From Humitalea rosea (GTDB lineage Bacteria > Pseudomonadota > Alphaproteobacteria > Acetobacterales > Acetobacteraceae), in the NCBI RefSeq assembly GCF_003253705.1, contig NZ_QKYU01000017.1, positions 61,754 to 125,753 on the forward strand: 64,000 bases of DNA, read 5' to 3'. The position numbers were made by a program, and so were the translations under genes. How positions within the stretch are numbered: position 1 is the stretch's first letter; each line of letters starts with the position of its first letter. Shown one piece after another: positions 1 to 8,998 of this stretch. A model generated the notes under the pieces. That model saw nothing but the letters and a program-made list of their open reading frames with translations, was not told the DNA's origin and did not search any database.

Positions 1-44
1 ACTGGCTGGCCGGAGCCGAGCGGAGAGGAGATGAACGCCGCCAT
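1..44 (-). CDS. Partial N-terminus of next flagellar gene (fliH-like by position)
   Basis: An ATG at 44-42 lies one base after the fliG stop codon (48-46) and opens a frame reading MAAFISSPLGSGQP to the window edge. Only 14 codons are visible, so nothing in the sequence identifies the product. The order fliF-fliG-fliH-fliN is common in alphaproteobacteria, and the tight spacing says this gene is co-transcribed with fliG. FliH, the regulator of the export ATPase, is therefore the guess from position alone. Confidence 0.45.
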   Translation of the reverse strand, partial: MAAFISSPLGSGQP

Positions 45-45
45 G

Positions 46-1044
46 CTATTCGACCAGCTCGTCGCGACCCTCGGCGAGGCGGATCTGCCCCTGCGCCGCG
101 AGGTCCTTGGCCGAGGCGACGATGGAGACCTGCGCCTCATCCACATCCTTCAGCCGCACGGGGCCGAGCCCCGCGATATCGTCGCGCAGCATCTTGCCGG
201 CGCGCTCGCTCATGTTGCGCAGGAACAGGTCGCGCAGATCCTGGCTCGCGCCCTTCAGCGCGATGGTCAGCCGGTCCTTCTCGACGCCGCGCATCAGGAT
301 CTGGATGCCCGCCGCATCCAGGCGTTGCAGATCGTCGAAGGTGAACATCAGCCCGCGGATGCGTTCGGCGGCATCGCGGTTGCGTTCCTCCAGCGCGCCC
401 AGGATGCGGCTCTCCGAGGCGCGGTCGAGGTTGTTGAAGATCTCGGCCATCACCTCATGCGCATCGCGCCGGTTGGTGCGCGCGAGGTTGGACATGAACT
501 CCATCTTCAAGGTGCGCTCGACCCCTTCCAGCGCCTCCTTCTGCACATTCTCCATCCGCAGCATCCGCATCACCACCTCCATGGCGAAGGATTCCGGCAG
601 CAGCGACAGCACGCGCGCGGCGTGGTCGGGCTTCACCTTGGAGAGCACGACAGCGACGGTCTGCGGGTATTCGTTCTTCAGATAATTCGCCAGCACCGCC
701 TCGCTGACATTGCCGAGCTTCTCCCACATGGTGCGGCCGGCGGGACCGCGGATCTCCTCCATGATCTGCGCCACCCGTTCCTTGGGCAGCGACTTCATCA
801 ACATGCGTTCCGTGGTCTCGAAGGAGCCGGTCAGGCTGCCGGCGCTGCCGAGGCTGCAGGCGAATTCCTCGCAGAGCTGCTCCACCGTATCGGCGGTGAT
901 GGTGCCGAGGCCGGACATCGCGATGGAGAGGTCGCGCACCTCATCCTCATGCAGCCGCCCAAGCAGGGTCACGGCATGCGCCTCGTCGATCGCGAGCAGA
1001 AGGGCCGCGGCCTTCTGCGGCCCGGTCATGCCGTTCAGGCTCAT
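46..1044 (-). CDS. fliG: Flagellar motor switch protein FliG
   Basis: The 332-aa protein has the length and domain order of FliG. An N-terminal domain that binds the FliF ring is followed by a middle domain with the conserved [11 protein letters not shown] segment (about residues 125-136). The C-terminal torque-generating domain carries the charged ridge ([21 protein letters not shown], about residues 267-287), with the Arg, Glu and Asp residues that interact with MotA. FliG forms the cytoplasmic C-ring with FliM and FliN and couples stator movement to rotation. Its ATG overlaps the stop of the upstream fliF by 4 bp (ATGA), so the two are translationally coupled, and another gene follows immediately downstream. 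All key regions look intact. Assignment is secure. Confidence 0.96.
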   Translation of the reverse strand: MSLNGMTGPQKAAALLLAIDEAHAVTLLGRLHEDEVRDLSIAMSGLGTITADTVEQLCEEFACSLGSAGSLTGSFETTERMLMKSLPKERVAQIMEEIRGPAGRTMWEKLGNVSEAVLANYLKNEYPQTVAVVLSKVKPDHAARVLSLLPESFAMEVVMRMLRMENVQKEALEGVERTLKMEFMSNLARTNRRDAHEVMAEIFNNLDRASESRILGALEERNRDAAERIRGLMFTFDDLQRLDAAGIQILMRGVEKDRLTIALKGASQDLRDLFLRNMSERAGKMLRDDIAGLGPVRLKDVDEAQVSIVASAKDLAAQGQIRLAEGRDELVE

Positions 1045-2696
1045 TGGGGTGTCTCCGCATGCAACCAGCCACGGATGACGCCGAGCGCCTCCTCTGGATG
1101 CGCATCAAGCAGTTTCGCCAGCCGGGCCAGTGAGGAGGCCCGCATCTGGCCGGCGATATTCGCCAGGCTGACCATGCCGTCCTCCCCTTCATCGGTCAGC
1201 GCCAGCATGGTGCCGGGGGCGCCCAGCGCGGCCGGGTTCGGCGTGCCATCGGGCAGCAGCGCCGGCACCGCGGCGCCCGCCTCGGCCGAGGCCAGAACGC
1301 TCCGCGTCGTCAGCGCCGCCACGAGCTTGCCCGCCACCGGCCGCGCCACGGCCAGCAGCGCGACCAGCGCGACCAAGGCAAAGACCGAACTTTCGATCAG
1401 CCGCGCGACGGTGGCCGGCGACAATCCAAGCAGCGCCGGCGCTTCCTCCATCCCGGCACCCGGCGGCTCGGCGAAGCGCAGCGACACCACCTCGACATGG
1501 TCGCCGCGCCGTTCGTCGAAGCCGACGGCGCCGCGCACCAGCGTGACCAGGCGTTGCAACTCCTCCGGGGTGCGTTCGCGGAAGGTGCGCGGCTGCCCCT
1601 CCCAGACCCCATCGACCAGCACCGCGACGGAGAGGCGCTTCATCACCGGATGCTCGCGCTGGACGTTGCGCGTGGTGCGGCCGATCTCGAAGTTGGTGGT
1701 CTCCTCCTGCCGGCTCTCCTGGGTCTGCGGCCCGGCGGCGGCCTCGGCGCCCGGCAGTTGCGTGGCGACCGAGGCGACGCCGCCTTCACCGCTGCGGTTT
1801 TGTTCATTCACGGTCTGGGTGCTGCGCGGAACCTGATTGTCGGGGTCGAAGCGTTCCTCGACTGTGGTGACACGCTCGAAATCCATCTCGGCCGAAACCT
1901 CGGCGCGGACCCGGCCCTGGCCGAGGCTGCGTTCGAGCATTTCCTCGACGGCACGCGCGAGGCGCATTTCCAGCGCGCGGCGCGCTTCCTCCTGGCTCGC
2001 CGCCCCGGCCGGCCCATTCAGCGCCTGCCCGCCGCGCGCCAACAACTCCCCCCGGCTGTCCACGATCGACACGCCCTGCGGCCGCAGCCCCGGCACCGCC
2101 ATCGAGACGAGGTGCAGCACCGCCTGCACCCCCTCGCGATCCAGCCGCTGCGCGCCCTGCATGGTCAGCACCACGCTCGCCTGCGCCTCGCCCCGTTCGC
2201 GGGAAAAAGGTTCGCGGCGTGGCAGCACCAGATGCACCCGCGCCCCGCGCACGCCCGACAGGCCACGGATGGTGCGGGCCAGCTCACCCTCCAGCGCCCG
2301 CAGCCGGTTCACATCCTGCTGGAAGGGGGTGGTGGTCAGGGATTCGCCGCGATCGAAGATCTCGTAGCCGACGCTGCCGCCGGCCGGCAGGCCGTCACGG
2401 GCGAGGGCGAGGCGCAGCCGCGCCACCTGCTCCTCCGGCGCGAAGACCTGGGCGCCGCCGCCGCCCAGCCGATAGGGGACGTGCTGGCGTTCCAGCGCCG
2501 CCACCACCTGCCCCGCGTCCCGCGCGTCCAGATCGGCGTAAAGCAGCGCCATCGCCGGCTGCCCGGCGCGCAGCGCCAGCCAGAGCACCAGCCCCAGCAC
2601 CGCAACACCCACCCCGGCCAGCCCGGCCAGCCGCGCGGTGCCAAGGCTGCGAAGCTGGTCGATCACGCCCCCTGCCTCGGGGGCGCCATCGGGCAC
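1041..2696 (-). CDS. fliF: Flagellar MS-ring protein FliF
   Basis: FliF forms the membrane MS ring that houses the export gate and carries the C-ring. The 551-aa product has a transmembrane helix near residues 20-42, the YscJ/FliF periplasmic ring-building region ([40 protein letters not shown]), a long low-complexity periplasmic stretch near 300-330, a second membrane helix near 430-450 and a cytoplasmic tail that contacts FliG. The frame opens with a GTG at 2696. A second GTG at 2663 has a better purine-rich sequence just upstream (GAGGCAGGG), so the true start may be 11 codons later. It is the first visible gene of the flagellar operon. About 110 bp of non-coding DNA upstream presumably holds the promoter, but I could not recognise a sigma-54 or sigma-28 site there. 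Confidence 0.95.
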   Translation of the reverse strand: MPDGAPEAGGVIDQLRSLGTARLAGLAGVGVAVLGLVLWLALRAGQPAMALLYADLDARDAGQVVAALERQHVPYRLGGGGAQVFAPEEQVARLRLALARDGLPAGGSVGYEIFDRGESLTTTPFQQDVNRLRALEGELARTIRGLSGVRGARVHLVLPRREPFSRERGEAQASVVLTMQGAQRLDREGVQAVLHLVSMAVPGLRPQGVSIVDSRGELLARGGQALNGPAGAASQEEARRALEMRLARAVEEMLERSLGQGRVRAEVSAEMDFERVTTVEERFDPDNQVPRSTQTVNEQNRSGEGGVASVATQLPGAEAAAGPQTQESRQEETTNFEIGRTTRNVQREHPVMKRLSVAVLVDGVWEGQPRTFRERTPEELQRLVTLVRGAVGFDERRGDHVEVVSLRFAEPPGAGMEEAPALLGLSPATVARLIESSVFALVALVALLAVARPVAGKLVAALTTRSVLASAEAGAAVPALLPDGTPNPAALGAPGTMLALTDEGEDGMVSLANIAGQMRASSLARLAKLLDAHPEEALGVIRGWLHAETPQ

Positions 2697-2805
2697 TCAT
2701 GCATCAGGCGCGTTCGTCGCATCGGCCACCCCCGTCACGGCGTTTTGCCGCGACCGTCGGCAGAAAATGCCGGGGTGGCCTTGCGAAAGAGTTAAGGTCG
2801 CCGGG

Positions 2806-3516
2806 TCAGCGGCCCTTCTCGGCCCGCCAGGCGGAGAAAACCTCCCGATTGGCGGGATCGGTCATCGGGTAGAGGCCGCGGATCGCATGCCCCGCCGCCA
2901 CGCGCTCCAGCACGAAATCCTCGTAGATGGTCTGCTCGAAGCCTTCCTTCGCCACGTCATCGGCGATGCCGGCGGGGATCACGACCACGCCCTCGCCATC
3001 GCCGACCATGATGTCGCCCGGAAACACCGGCACGCCGCCGCAGGCGATGGGCAGGTTCAGGTCGATGCAGTGATGCAGGATCAGATTGGTCGGCGCACTC
3101 GGCCGGGAGTGATAGGCGGGCATGTCCATGGCCGCGATCTCCGGGCTGTCGCGGAAGCCGCCATCGGTCACGATGCCGGCGACCCCGCGCCGCATCAGCC
3201 GGGTGACGAGGATGCCGCCGGCGCTGGCCGCACGCGCATCGCCACGGCTGTCGATCACGAAGACGGCGCCGGGCGGGCAGGTCTCCACCCCCTTGCGCTG
3301 CGGGTGCTCGGGGTCCTTGAAGGCATCGAGCCCGTCCAGATCCTCACGCGCGGGGATGGTGCGCAGGGTGAAGGCGGGGCCGACCATGCGGGCCGCACCC
3401 GGGTTCAGCGGCAGCACACCCTGGAGGAACAGGTTCCGGTAGCCGCGCTTGAACAGCACCGTGGTCAGCGTCGCCGTGGATACGGTCGCGAGCTTGCGCC
3501 GGGTTTCCTCGTTCAT
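2806..3516 (-). CDS. RraA / HMG-aldolase family protein
   Basis: This 236-aa protein belongs to the RraA-like family (old name: dimethylmenaquinone methyltransferase-like), which includes 4-hydroxy-4-methyl-2-oxoglutarate/oxaloacetate aldolases and the RNase E regulator RraA. Visible family motifs are GGILVTRLMRRGVAG and TDGGFRDSPEI, with the Arg-Asp pair used by class II pyruvate aldolases, and the acidic segment GDIMVGDGEGVVVIP. The start at 3516 has AGGAGG about ten bases upstream; a nearer ATG is out of frame. The length is above the roughly 160 aa of E. coli RraA and fits the longer aldolase-like subgroup. The gene stands alone between the flagellar and nitrate operons, so context gives no substrate. 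Confidence 0.85.
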   Translation of the reverse strand: MNEETRRKLATVSTATLTTVLFKRGYRNLFLQGVLPLNPGAARMVGPAFTLRTIPAREDLDGLDAFKDPEHPQRKGVETCPPGAVFVIDSRGDARAASAGGILVTRLMRRGVAGIVTDGGFRDSPEIAAMDMPAYHSRPSAPTNLILHHCIDLNLPIACGGVPVFPGDIMVGDGEGVVVIPAGIADDVAKEGFEQTIYEDFVLERVAAGHAIRGLYPMTDPANREVFSAWRAEKGR

Positions 3517-3568
3517 TGTCCATGCTCCTCCTGGGGTGGAGCTGCATAACGCGGGCCGGCCAAAAGGG

Positions 3569-4891
3569 CTACGCGGCCGCCGCCGGCAGTCCTGGCCGGC
3601 TGCGGCGCCCGACCGCGGCCCCCACCAGCAGCAGCGCCGGGCCGCCGCCGGTCCAGTCGCGGCCCTCGGCGGCGACGCTGGCGAGGCTGCCCTCCAGCAC
3701 CCGCTGATGCTGGGTGCCGCCGGATTCGATCAGCGCCGCCGGGGTCGTGGCCGGCATGCCCGCCGCGGCCAGCCCCGCGGCGATCCGGGCCAAGGTGGTC
3801 ACGCCCATGTAGATCGCCAGCGTATGTCCAGGCCGGGCCAGGGCGGCGAAATCCAGATCGACCTCGCCATTCCGGGTGTGGCCGGTCGCCAGCACCAGCG
3901 CGCGGGCGGCATCGCGATGGGTCAGCGGGATGCCGGCGGCGGCGGCGCAGGCCAGGGCGGCGGTGACGCCTGGCACGACCTCGAAGCCGATGCCGGCCAT
4001 GTGCAGGGCCTCGGCCTCCTCGCCGCCACGGCCGAAGACGAAGGGATCGCCGCCCTTCAGCCGCACCACCCGCTTGCCCTCGCCCGCGAGGCGAACGAGC
4101 AAGGCGTTGATCTCCTCCTGCGGCAGGCAGTGGTTGGCGCGGGACTTGCCGACAAAAATGCGCTCGGCGTCGCGGCGGGACATGTCCAGCACCTCGGCGG
4201 TGCCGAGGCGGTCATGCACGATCACATCCGCCTGCCCCAGCAGCCGCAGCGCGCGCAGGGTCAGCAGGTCCGGCGCGCCGGGGCCGGCGCCGACCAGCCA
4301 GACGAAGCCCTGGGGCGCGGGTTCGGCGGTTGCCAGTGCTGCGGCAAAGGCGGCCTCGGCCCCCGCGTCATCGCCGGCCAAGGCCAGGCTGGCGGGCGTC
4401 CCGGTCAGCGCCGCATCCAGGAAGCGGCGCCGTGCCGCCAGATCCGGCAGCCGCTGCCGCACCGCCGTCTGGAAGCGCGCCAGCAGGGCGGCGACGGCGC
4501 CGAGGCGCGGATGCAGCGCGGCCTCGATCGTCTGGCGCACCATGCGGGCCAGCATCGGCGCGGCGCCGCCGGTGCCGATGGCGATGGTCACCGGGTCGCG
4601 GTCCACCACCGCCGGCATGATGCAACTGCATAGCGGCGGCCGGTCCACGACGTTCACCGGAATGCCGCGCGCGATGCAGGCCGCGTGCAGCGCGACCAGC
4701 TCGGCCTCCGGCGCATCGGCGCCGATGGCCAGGACGCAGCCCTCCAGATCGGCCGGATCGAAGGCCGGCCGCTGCCGGATCGCCGCCCCGGCGGCGGCGA
4801 GCAGCACGGCTTTTCGCTGGGCGACCTCCCCCATGCCGAGCAGCAGCACCGGGCGTCGGTCGAGGTCGAGGAAGATCGGGAATCCGCGCAT
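3569..4891 (-). CDS. cysG: Siroheme synthase CysG (shortened N-terminal domain)
   Basis: CysG makes siroheme from uroporphyrinogen III by methylation, dehydrogenation and iron insertion. The C-terminal half (from about residue 195) is a complete SAM uroporphyrinogen methyltransferase, with VGAGPGAPDLLTLRALR, DRLGTAEVL, RLKGGDPFVFGRGGEEAE and PGVTAALACAAAAGIPLTHR. The N-terminal half has the NAD-binding motif GMGEVAQRKAVLLAAAGA, then runs straight into RPAFDPADLEG; roughly 20-25 residues usually found between these elements are missing, and total length is 440 aa. The gene lies 5 bp after nasA at the end of the nas operon, where it supplies siroheme to the nitrite reductase. The methyltransferase function is secure. 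Whether the shortened domain still dehydrogenates and chelates is uncertain. Confidence 0.92.
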   Translation of the reverse strand: MRGFPIFLDLDRRPVLLLGMGEVAQRKAVLLAAAGAAIRQRPAFDPADLEGCVLAIGADAPEAELVALHAACIARGIPVNVVDRPPLCSCIMPAVVDRDPVTIAIGTGGAAPMLARMVRQTIEAALHPRLGAVAALLARFQTAVRQRLPDLAARRRFLDAALTGTPASLALAGDDAGAEAAFAAALATAEPAPQGFVWLVGAGPGAPDLLTLRALRLLGQADVIVHDRLGTAEVLDMSRRDAERIFVGKSRANHCLPQEEINALLVRLAGEGKRVVRLKGGDPFVFGRGGEEAEALHMAGIGFEVVPGVTAALACAAAAGIPLTHRDAARALVLATGHTRNGEVDLDFAALARPGHTLAIYMGVTTLARIAAGLAAAGMPATTPAALIESGGTQHQRVLEGSLASVAAEGRDWTGGGPALLLVGAAVGRRSRPGLPAAAA

Positions 4892-4896
4892 GACCG

Positions 4897-7458
4897 TCAG
4901 ATAGCCACAAGCGGGGCGGCAAGCAGCCCCGCGATTTCGGGGCGGCAGGCGCCACAGCCGGTGCCGGCGGCGCAGGCGCCACCGACCGCCGCGACGGTTT
5001 CGGCGCCCGCGGTGATGGCGGCCTCGATCGCCGCCCGGCTGACGCCGTGGCAGGCGCAGATGGTGGGCGAGGGCGGCGGGCCGAGCGCGGCCTGCCCGGC
5101 CAGCAGGGCGCGGCGCAGCGCCGCATCGGCGGGGCCGCCGGCAAAGGCGGCGGCGAGCCAGTCGAAGCCCGGCCCGGGGGCCTCCCGCGCCAGCGCGATC
5201 CAGGCGGCGGGGGCGCCGGCGGCATCGAAGGCGACGCCGCGAAACAGCCCGGCCTCCGGCGCGGCCAGCAGGCGCCAGACCAGACCGGGCGCATCGAGCG
5301 CGCGGCGCAGCGCGGCAAACCCCTCGGCTGGATCGCTCTGCCCGGCCAGATCATGCCGCCACAGCCCGCCCGGCAGCGGCGCGCGGGAGAGCAGCGGCGC
5401 GGCGCCATCCGGCAGCCGGACACGGGCCACCACGGCGGCGAACCAGCGCGCCGGCCAGGGCGAAACCCGCACCGGGGCGTGTTTCAGCTCCGGCTGGCCG
5501 CTGACCGGATCGACCGCGACCGGCACCAGCGGGTTGGACCGGCCGGAGGGCGCATAGACATCCGACCAATGCATCGGCAGGAAGCCGACCCCGTGCGGCA
5601 GGCCCGGATCGGCGGTGACGCCGACCAGCGCGGTCTCGCCCTGGCCCTCGATCTGCGCCACCGCGCCGATGGCGGCGGCCTCCTCCGGGTGCAAGGCGAG
5701 CTTGGGCGCGGGGTGCTGCGCCATCAGCCGTGGCACCGGCCCGGTGCGGGTCATGGTGTGCCACTGGTCGCGCAGGCGCCCGGTCAGCAAGGTCACCGGA
5801 TGGACCGCATCCGCCATGTTCGCGGGCGGGCGCCAGGGGGTCGGTACCAGCCGCGCGCGGGCCGGCGCATAGCGGCGCGGCCCCCAGCGCAGCGGCGCCA
5901 AGGCGTCGTATGCGGCATCGCTCAGATCGGCGAGGGACGAGATGTCGAAGATGCGCCCCGCCTCCGGGACCAGCCCGGTCAGCGCCGCGTGTTCGCGGAA
6001 GATATCGGCGGGTCCGGTCCAGCCAAACGCATCGGCGCGGCCGAAGCGTGCCGCGACCCCGGCGATCGCCCACCAATCCGGCCGCGCCTCGCCCGGCGGC
6101 GTGAGGAAGCCGCGCTGGCGGCTGATGACCCGTTCGCTGTTGGTCACCGTGCCGGATTTCTCGCCCCAGGACAGTGCCGGCAGGCGGATGCGGGCACGGA
6201 CCATGCTGTCCGAGGCGCGGGTCACGTCGGAGGCGACGAGCAAGGGGGCCCGCTCCATCGCCGCGCGCACGCCGGCGCTGCCGGGCAGCGAGACGGCGGG
6301 GTTGGTCGCCATGGTCCAGAGCGCGCCGATGCGGCCCTGGCCGAGGGCCGCGAAGATCTCGGTCGCGATCATCCCGGGCTTGCGCGGCAGCGCGGGCGCG
6401 CCCCAGGCGGCGGCGACGGCGGCATGTTCGGCGGGTTCGGAAAACCGCAGATGCCCGGCGAGCATGGTCGCCAGCGCGCCGACCTCCCGCCCGCCCATGG
6501 CATTGGGCTGGCCGGTCAGGCTGAAGGGGGCGGCACCCGGCTTGCCGATGCGGCCGGTGAGCAGATGGCAGTTGATGATCGCATTGGCCTTGTCCGCCCC
6601 GGCGACGGATTGGTTCACGCCCATGCTGAACAGCGTGACCACGCGCTCGGTCGCGGCGAACATCGTGCAGAAGCGCGCGATCAGCGCGGGGTCGAGCCCG
6701 GTCAGCGCGGGGGCATCGATGCGGCGGGCCTCGGACACGGCCTCGGCCGCATCCGGCGCGTCATGGCCCTGGTCCGCAAGATGCGTGAGCAGGGCGGCGA
6801 ACAATGCCACATCGCTGCCGGGGCGCAGCGGCAGATGCAGTTCCGCACCTTCGGCGGTCGCGGTGCGGCGCGGGTCGATGACGACGATTTGCATCTCCGG
6901 CCGCGCCGCGCGGGCCGCGAGCAGTCGTTGGTGCAGCACCGGATGGCACCAGGCGAGGTTGCTGCCGACCAGCACCACGAGATCGGCAAGCTCGATGTCC
7001 TCATAACAGCCGGGCACGACATCCTCGCCCCAGGCACGGGTATGGGCGGCGACGGCGGAAGCCATGCAGAGGCGGGAGTTGCTGTCGATATTCGCGGTGC
7101 CGAGGACGCCCTTGGCGAATTTATTGGCGGCGTAATAATCCTCGGTGAGCAACTGGCCGGAGACGTAGAGCGCGACACCCTCCGGCCCGCGTTCGGCCAG
7201 CGCCGTGCGAAACCCCTCGGCGACGGCATCCAGCGCCGCATCCCAGGAGGCGCGCTTGCCATCCACCTCGGGGAAAAGCTGCCGGTCGGGCAGGTCCAGC
7301 GTCTCGCCCAGCGCCGCACCCTTGCTGCACAGCCGCCCCTGGTTGGCCGGATGCGCCGGATCGCCCGCGATCGGCCCCGAGGGCCGCGCCAGCACGCCGC
7401 AGCCGACCCCGCAATAGGGGCAGGTGGTGCGCGTGGCGGGGAAGGAGGTGCCGTCCAT
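4897..7458 (-). CDS. nasA: Assimilatory nitrate reductase, catalytic subunit, with C-terminal BFD [2Fe-2S] domain
   Basis: This 853-aa cytoplasmic molybdoenzyme reduces nitrate to nitrite. It opens with MDGTSF and an N-terminal [4Fe-4S] motif (C13, C16, C20, C44; CPYCGVGCG). The bis-MGD oxidoreductase core follows (SNSRLCMASAVAAH, GSNLAWCHPV, MATNPAVS). The molydopterin dinucleotide-binding domain is at about 660-790 (LLTGRLRDQWHTMTRTG). The last 54 residues form a BFD-like [2Fe-2S] domain (CACHG and GCGAC), as in many NasA/NarB enzymes. The frame is open 133 codons further upstream, but that part overlaps the flavoprotein gene, so I start at ATG 7458, one base after the preceding stop. The electron donor is probably the adjacent flavoprotein. 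Confidence 0.94.
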   Translation of the reverse strand: MDGTSFPATRTTCPYCGVGCGVLARPSGPIAGDPAHPANQGRLCSKGAALGETLDLPDRQLFPEVDGKRASWDAALDAVAEGFRTALAERGPEGVALYVSGQLLTEDYYAANKFAKGVLGTANIDSNSRLCMASAVAAHTRAWGEDVVPGCYEDIELADLVVLVGSNLAWCHPVLHQRLLAARAARPEMQIVVIDPRRTATAEGAELHLPLRPGSDVALFAALLTHLADQGHDAPDAAEAVSEARRIDAPALTGLDPALIARFCTMFAATERVVTLFSMGVNQSVAGADKANAIINCHLLTGRIGKPGAAPFSLTGQPNAMGGREVGALATMLAGHLRFSEPAEHAAVAAAWGAPALPRKPGMIATEIFAALGQGRIGALWTMATNPAVSLPGSAGVRAAMERAPLLVASDVTRASDSMVRARIRLPALSWGEKSGTVTNSERVISRQRGFLTPPGEARPDWWAIAGVAARFGRADAFGWTGPADIFREHAALTGLVPEAGRIFDISSLADLSDAAYDALAPLRWGPRRYAPARARLVPTPWRPPANMADAVHPVTLLTGRLRDQWHTMTRTGPVPRLMAQHPAPKLALHPEEAAAIGAVAQIEGQGETALVGVTADPGLPHGVGFLPMHWSDVYAPSGRSNPLVPVAVDPVSGQPELKHAPVRVSPWPARWFAAVVARVRLPDGAAPLLSRAPLPGGLWRHDLAGQSDPAEGFAALRRALDAPGLVWRLLAAPEAGLFRGVAFDAAGAPAAWIALAREAPGPGFDWLAAAFAGGPADAALRRALLAGQAALGPPPSPTICACHGVSRAAIEAAITAGAETVAAVGGACAAGTGCGACRPEIAGLLAAPLVAI

Positions 7459-7459
7459 C

Positions 7460-8998
7460 TCAGTAGACGTCGCGCTGGTAGCGATTCTGCCGTGCGAGGC
7501 CGACGATCCAGTTGCGCGCGGCATCGGCATCCATGCCACCCTCGCTGATCGCGACCTGGCGCAAGGCGCCGTCCACATCCTTCGCCATGCGGCTGGCATC
7601 GCCGCAGACATAGATATGCGCGCCATCCTGCAACCAGCGCCAGAGGTCGGCCGCTTCCTCCGCCATGCGATGCTGCACATAGGTCTTGCTGGCACTGTCG
7701 CGGCTCCAGGCCAGGGACAGGCGGGAGAGAGAGCCATCGCGCTGCCAGGCCACCAGTTCATCGCCGAACAGGAAATCACTGGCGCTGCGCTGGTCGCCGA
7801 AGAACAGCCAGGCGCGCCCTTTTGCCCGGGTGGCGGCGCGGTGCTGGAGGAAGGCACGGAAGGGCGCGATGCCGGTGCCGGGGCCGATCATGATGATGGG
7901 AACGGCGGAATCGGTGGGCAGACGGAAGTGGCTGGTGGTGACGCTGGCGGAGATCAGCGCGCCCGGCTCCGAGCGATAGGCGAGGTGGCAGGAGGCGATG
8001 CCATCCCGCGCCCGGCCGCGCCGCGTCGCCGCCACCACGCCGACACAGAGATGCACGCGCCCAGGATCGGCGAGCGGCGAGGAGGCGATGGAATAAAGCC
8101 GCGGCTTCAACGCCGGCAGCGAGGCGCAGAGATCGACCAGCGACGGGCGCGCGGAGGGGAAGGCCTCCAGCAGGTCGAGCAGATCGGCATCGGCGGGCTC
8201 CGCCCCATCATCGCCATCGGAGAGACGGCGCAGCGCCGCGGCCTCGGCCGGATCGCGCGCGGCACCGGCCAGCAGGTCCAGCGTGCGGTCGAGCGGGCGG
8301 GCGATGTCGAGGACGGCCGAGAAGGCCTCGCGCAGCGGTTGCGGACCGGCGGGGGTGGGCACGCTCTCCTCGCCGCTCGCGCCAAGTGCGGTGATCGTCG
8401 CCGCGACCAGCGCGGGATCGTGCCGCGCGGTGATGCCGAGGCTGTCGCCGGGCTCATAGACGAGACCGGTGCCGTCAAGATCGATGACCACATGCCGCAC
8501 ATCCTTGGCCGAGGCTTCCCCGGTCAGCCGCGTGGCGGAGACGAAGCGCGCCTGCATCGCGCGTGGGGCGGCGGCAGGTGTGGCGGCGGGCGCGGCCACG
8601 GGCTTCGGCGCCTCGGCCATCAGCGCCTTCAGCGCGCGCTGCGTCGCCTTGCCGCCGGGCACGCAAAGCCCGGCGGAGGTCTCGCGCCCTTCGGCCAGCG
8701 CCTCCGCATAGGTCTTGCAGAGGTAGCCGCATTGGCCGCAGTCGAGCTGCGCCATCGCCGCCATCAGCCGGCGCGCGGGGGCGCGGCCCTCGGCCAGCGT
8801 CAGGCGTTCGTCGAGTTCGATCGCCGGATCATGCCAGGGGAAGTCCTCGGCCGGTGCGGGCGGGGCAAGGGCGCTGGCGGGTGCGGCATTGGCGTAGAGC
8901 CCGGCAAGAAAGCCGTTCAGCCAGGCACGCTGCGGCGCGGTGAAGGGGGCGCTGTCGGGGATCATCGGCGCCCCCGCCACACGGGTCACCGCGTTCAT
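7460..8998 (-). CDS. Fe-S flavoprotein reductase of nitrate/nitrite assimilation (CysJ-like, no FMN domain)
   Basis: The 512-aa protein has a CysJ-type FAD/NADPH reductase module: the FAD-binding signature PRLYSIASSP (about residue 280), an NADPH-binding GPGTGIAPFRAFLQHR, and the C-terminal YVCGDASRMAKDVDGAL. It lacks the flavodoxin domain of CysJ. Instead, about residues 85-120 carry a Cys-rich 4Fe-4S-like motif, CGQCGYLC with another Cys 17 residues on. The first 35 residues (TAPQRAWLNGFLAGLYA) resemble the N-terminal docking helix of SiR flavoprotein (PTQLAWVSGYFWG in E. coli CysJ, from memory) and also the start of the neighbouring nitrite reductase. It overlaps nirA by ATGA and sits one base before nasA, so it is the likely NAD(P)H-dependent electron donor for one or both enzymes. 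Confidence 0.88.
   Translation of the reverse strand: MNAVTRVAGAPMIPDSAPFTAPQRAWLNGFLAGLYANAAPASALAPPAPAEDFPWHDPAIELDERLTLAEGRAPARRLMAAMAQLDCGQCGYLCKTYAEALAEGRETSAGLCVPGGKATQRALKALMAEAPKPVAAPAATPAAAPRAMQARFVSATRLTGEASAKDVRHVVIDLDGTGLVYEPGDSLGITARHDPALVAATITALGASGEESVPTPAGPQPLREAFSAVLDIARPLDRTLDLLAGAARDPAEAAALRRLSDGDDGAEPADADLLDLLEAFPSARPSLVDLCASLPALKPRLYSIASSPLADPGRVHLCVGVVAATRRGRARDGIASCHLAYRSEPGALISASVTTSHFRLPTDSAVPIIMIGPGTGIAPFRAFLQHRAATRAKGRAWLFFGDQRSASDFLFGDELVAWQRDGSLSRLSLAWSRDSASKTYVQHRMAEEAADLWRWLQDGAHIYVCGDASRMAKDVDGALRQVAISEGGMDADAARNWIVGLARQNRYQRDVY

Noticed and set aside
31..1836. A 601-codon plus-strand frame opposite fliG/fliF
   Set aside because: It is antisense to two well-supported flagellar genes; the translation is low-complexity His/Arg/Gly-rich with no domain, as expected in GC-rich DNA.
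5047..7548. An 833-codon plus-strand frame opposite nasA
   Set aside because: Antisense shadow with no recognisable motif; nasA on the other strand has complete cofactor motifs.
7459..7857. N-terminal extension of nasA by 133 codons
   Set aside because: The segment overlaps the flavoprotein gene and has no similarity to nitrate reductases; ATG 7458 directly precedes the 4Fe-4S motif.
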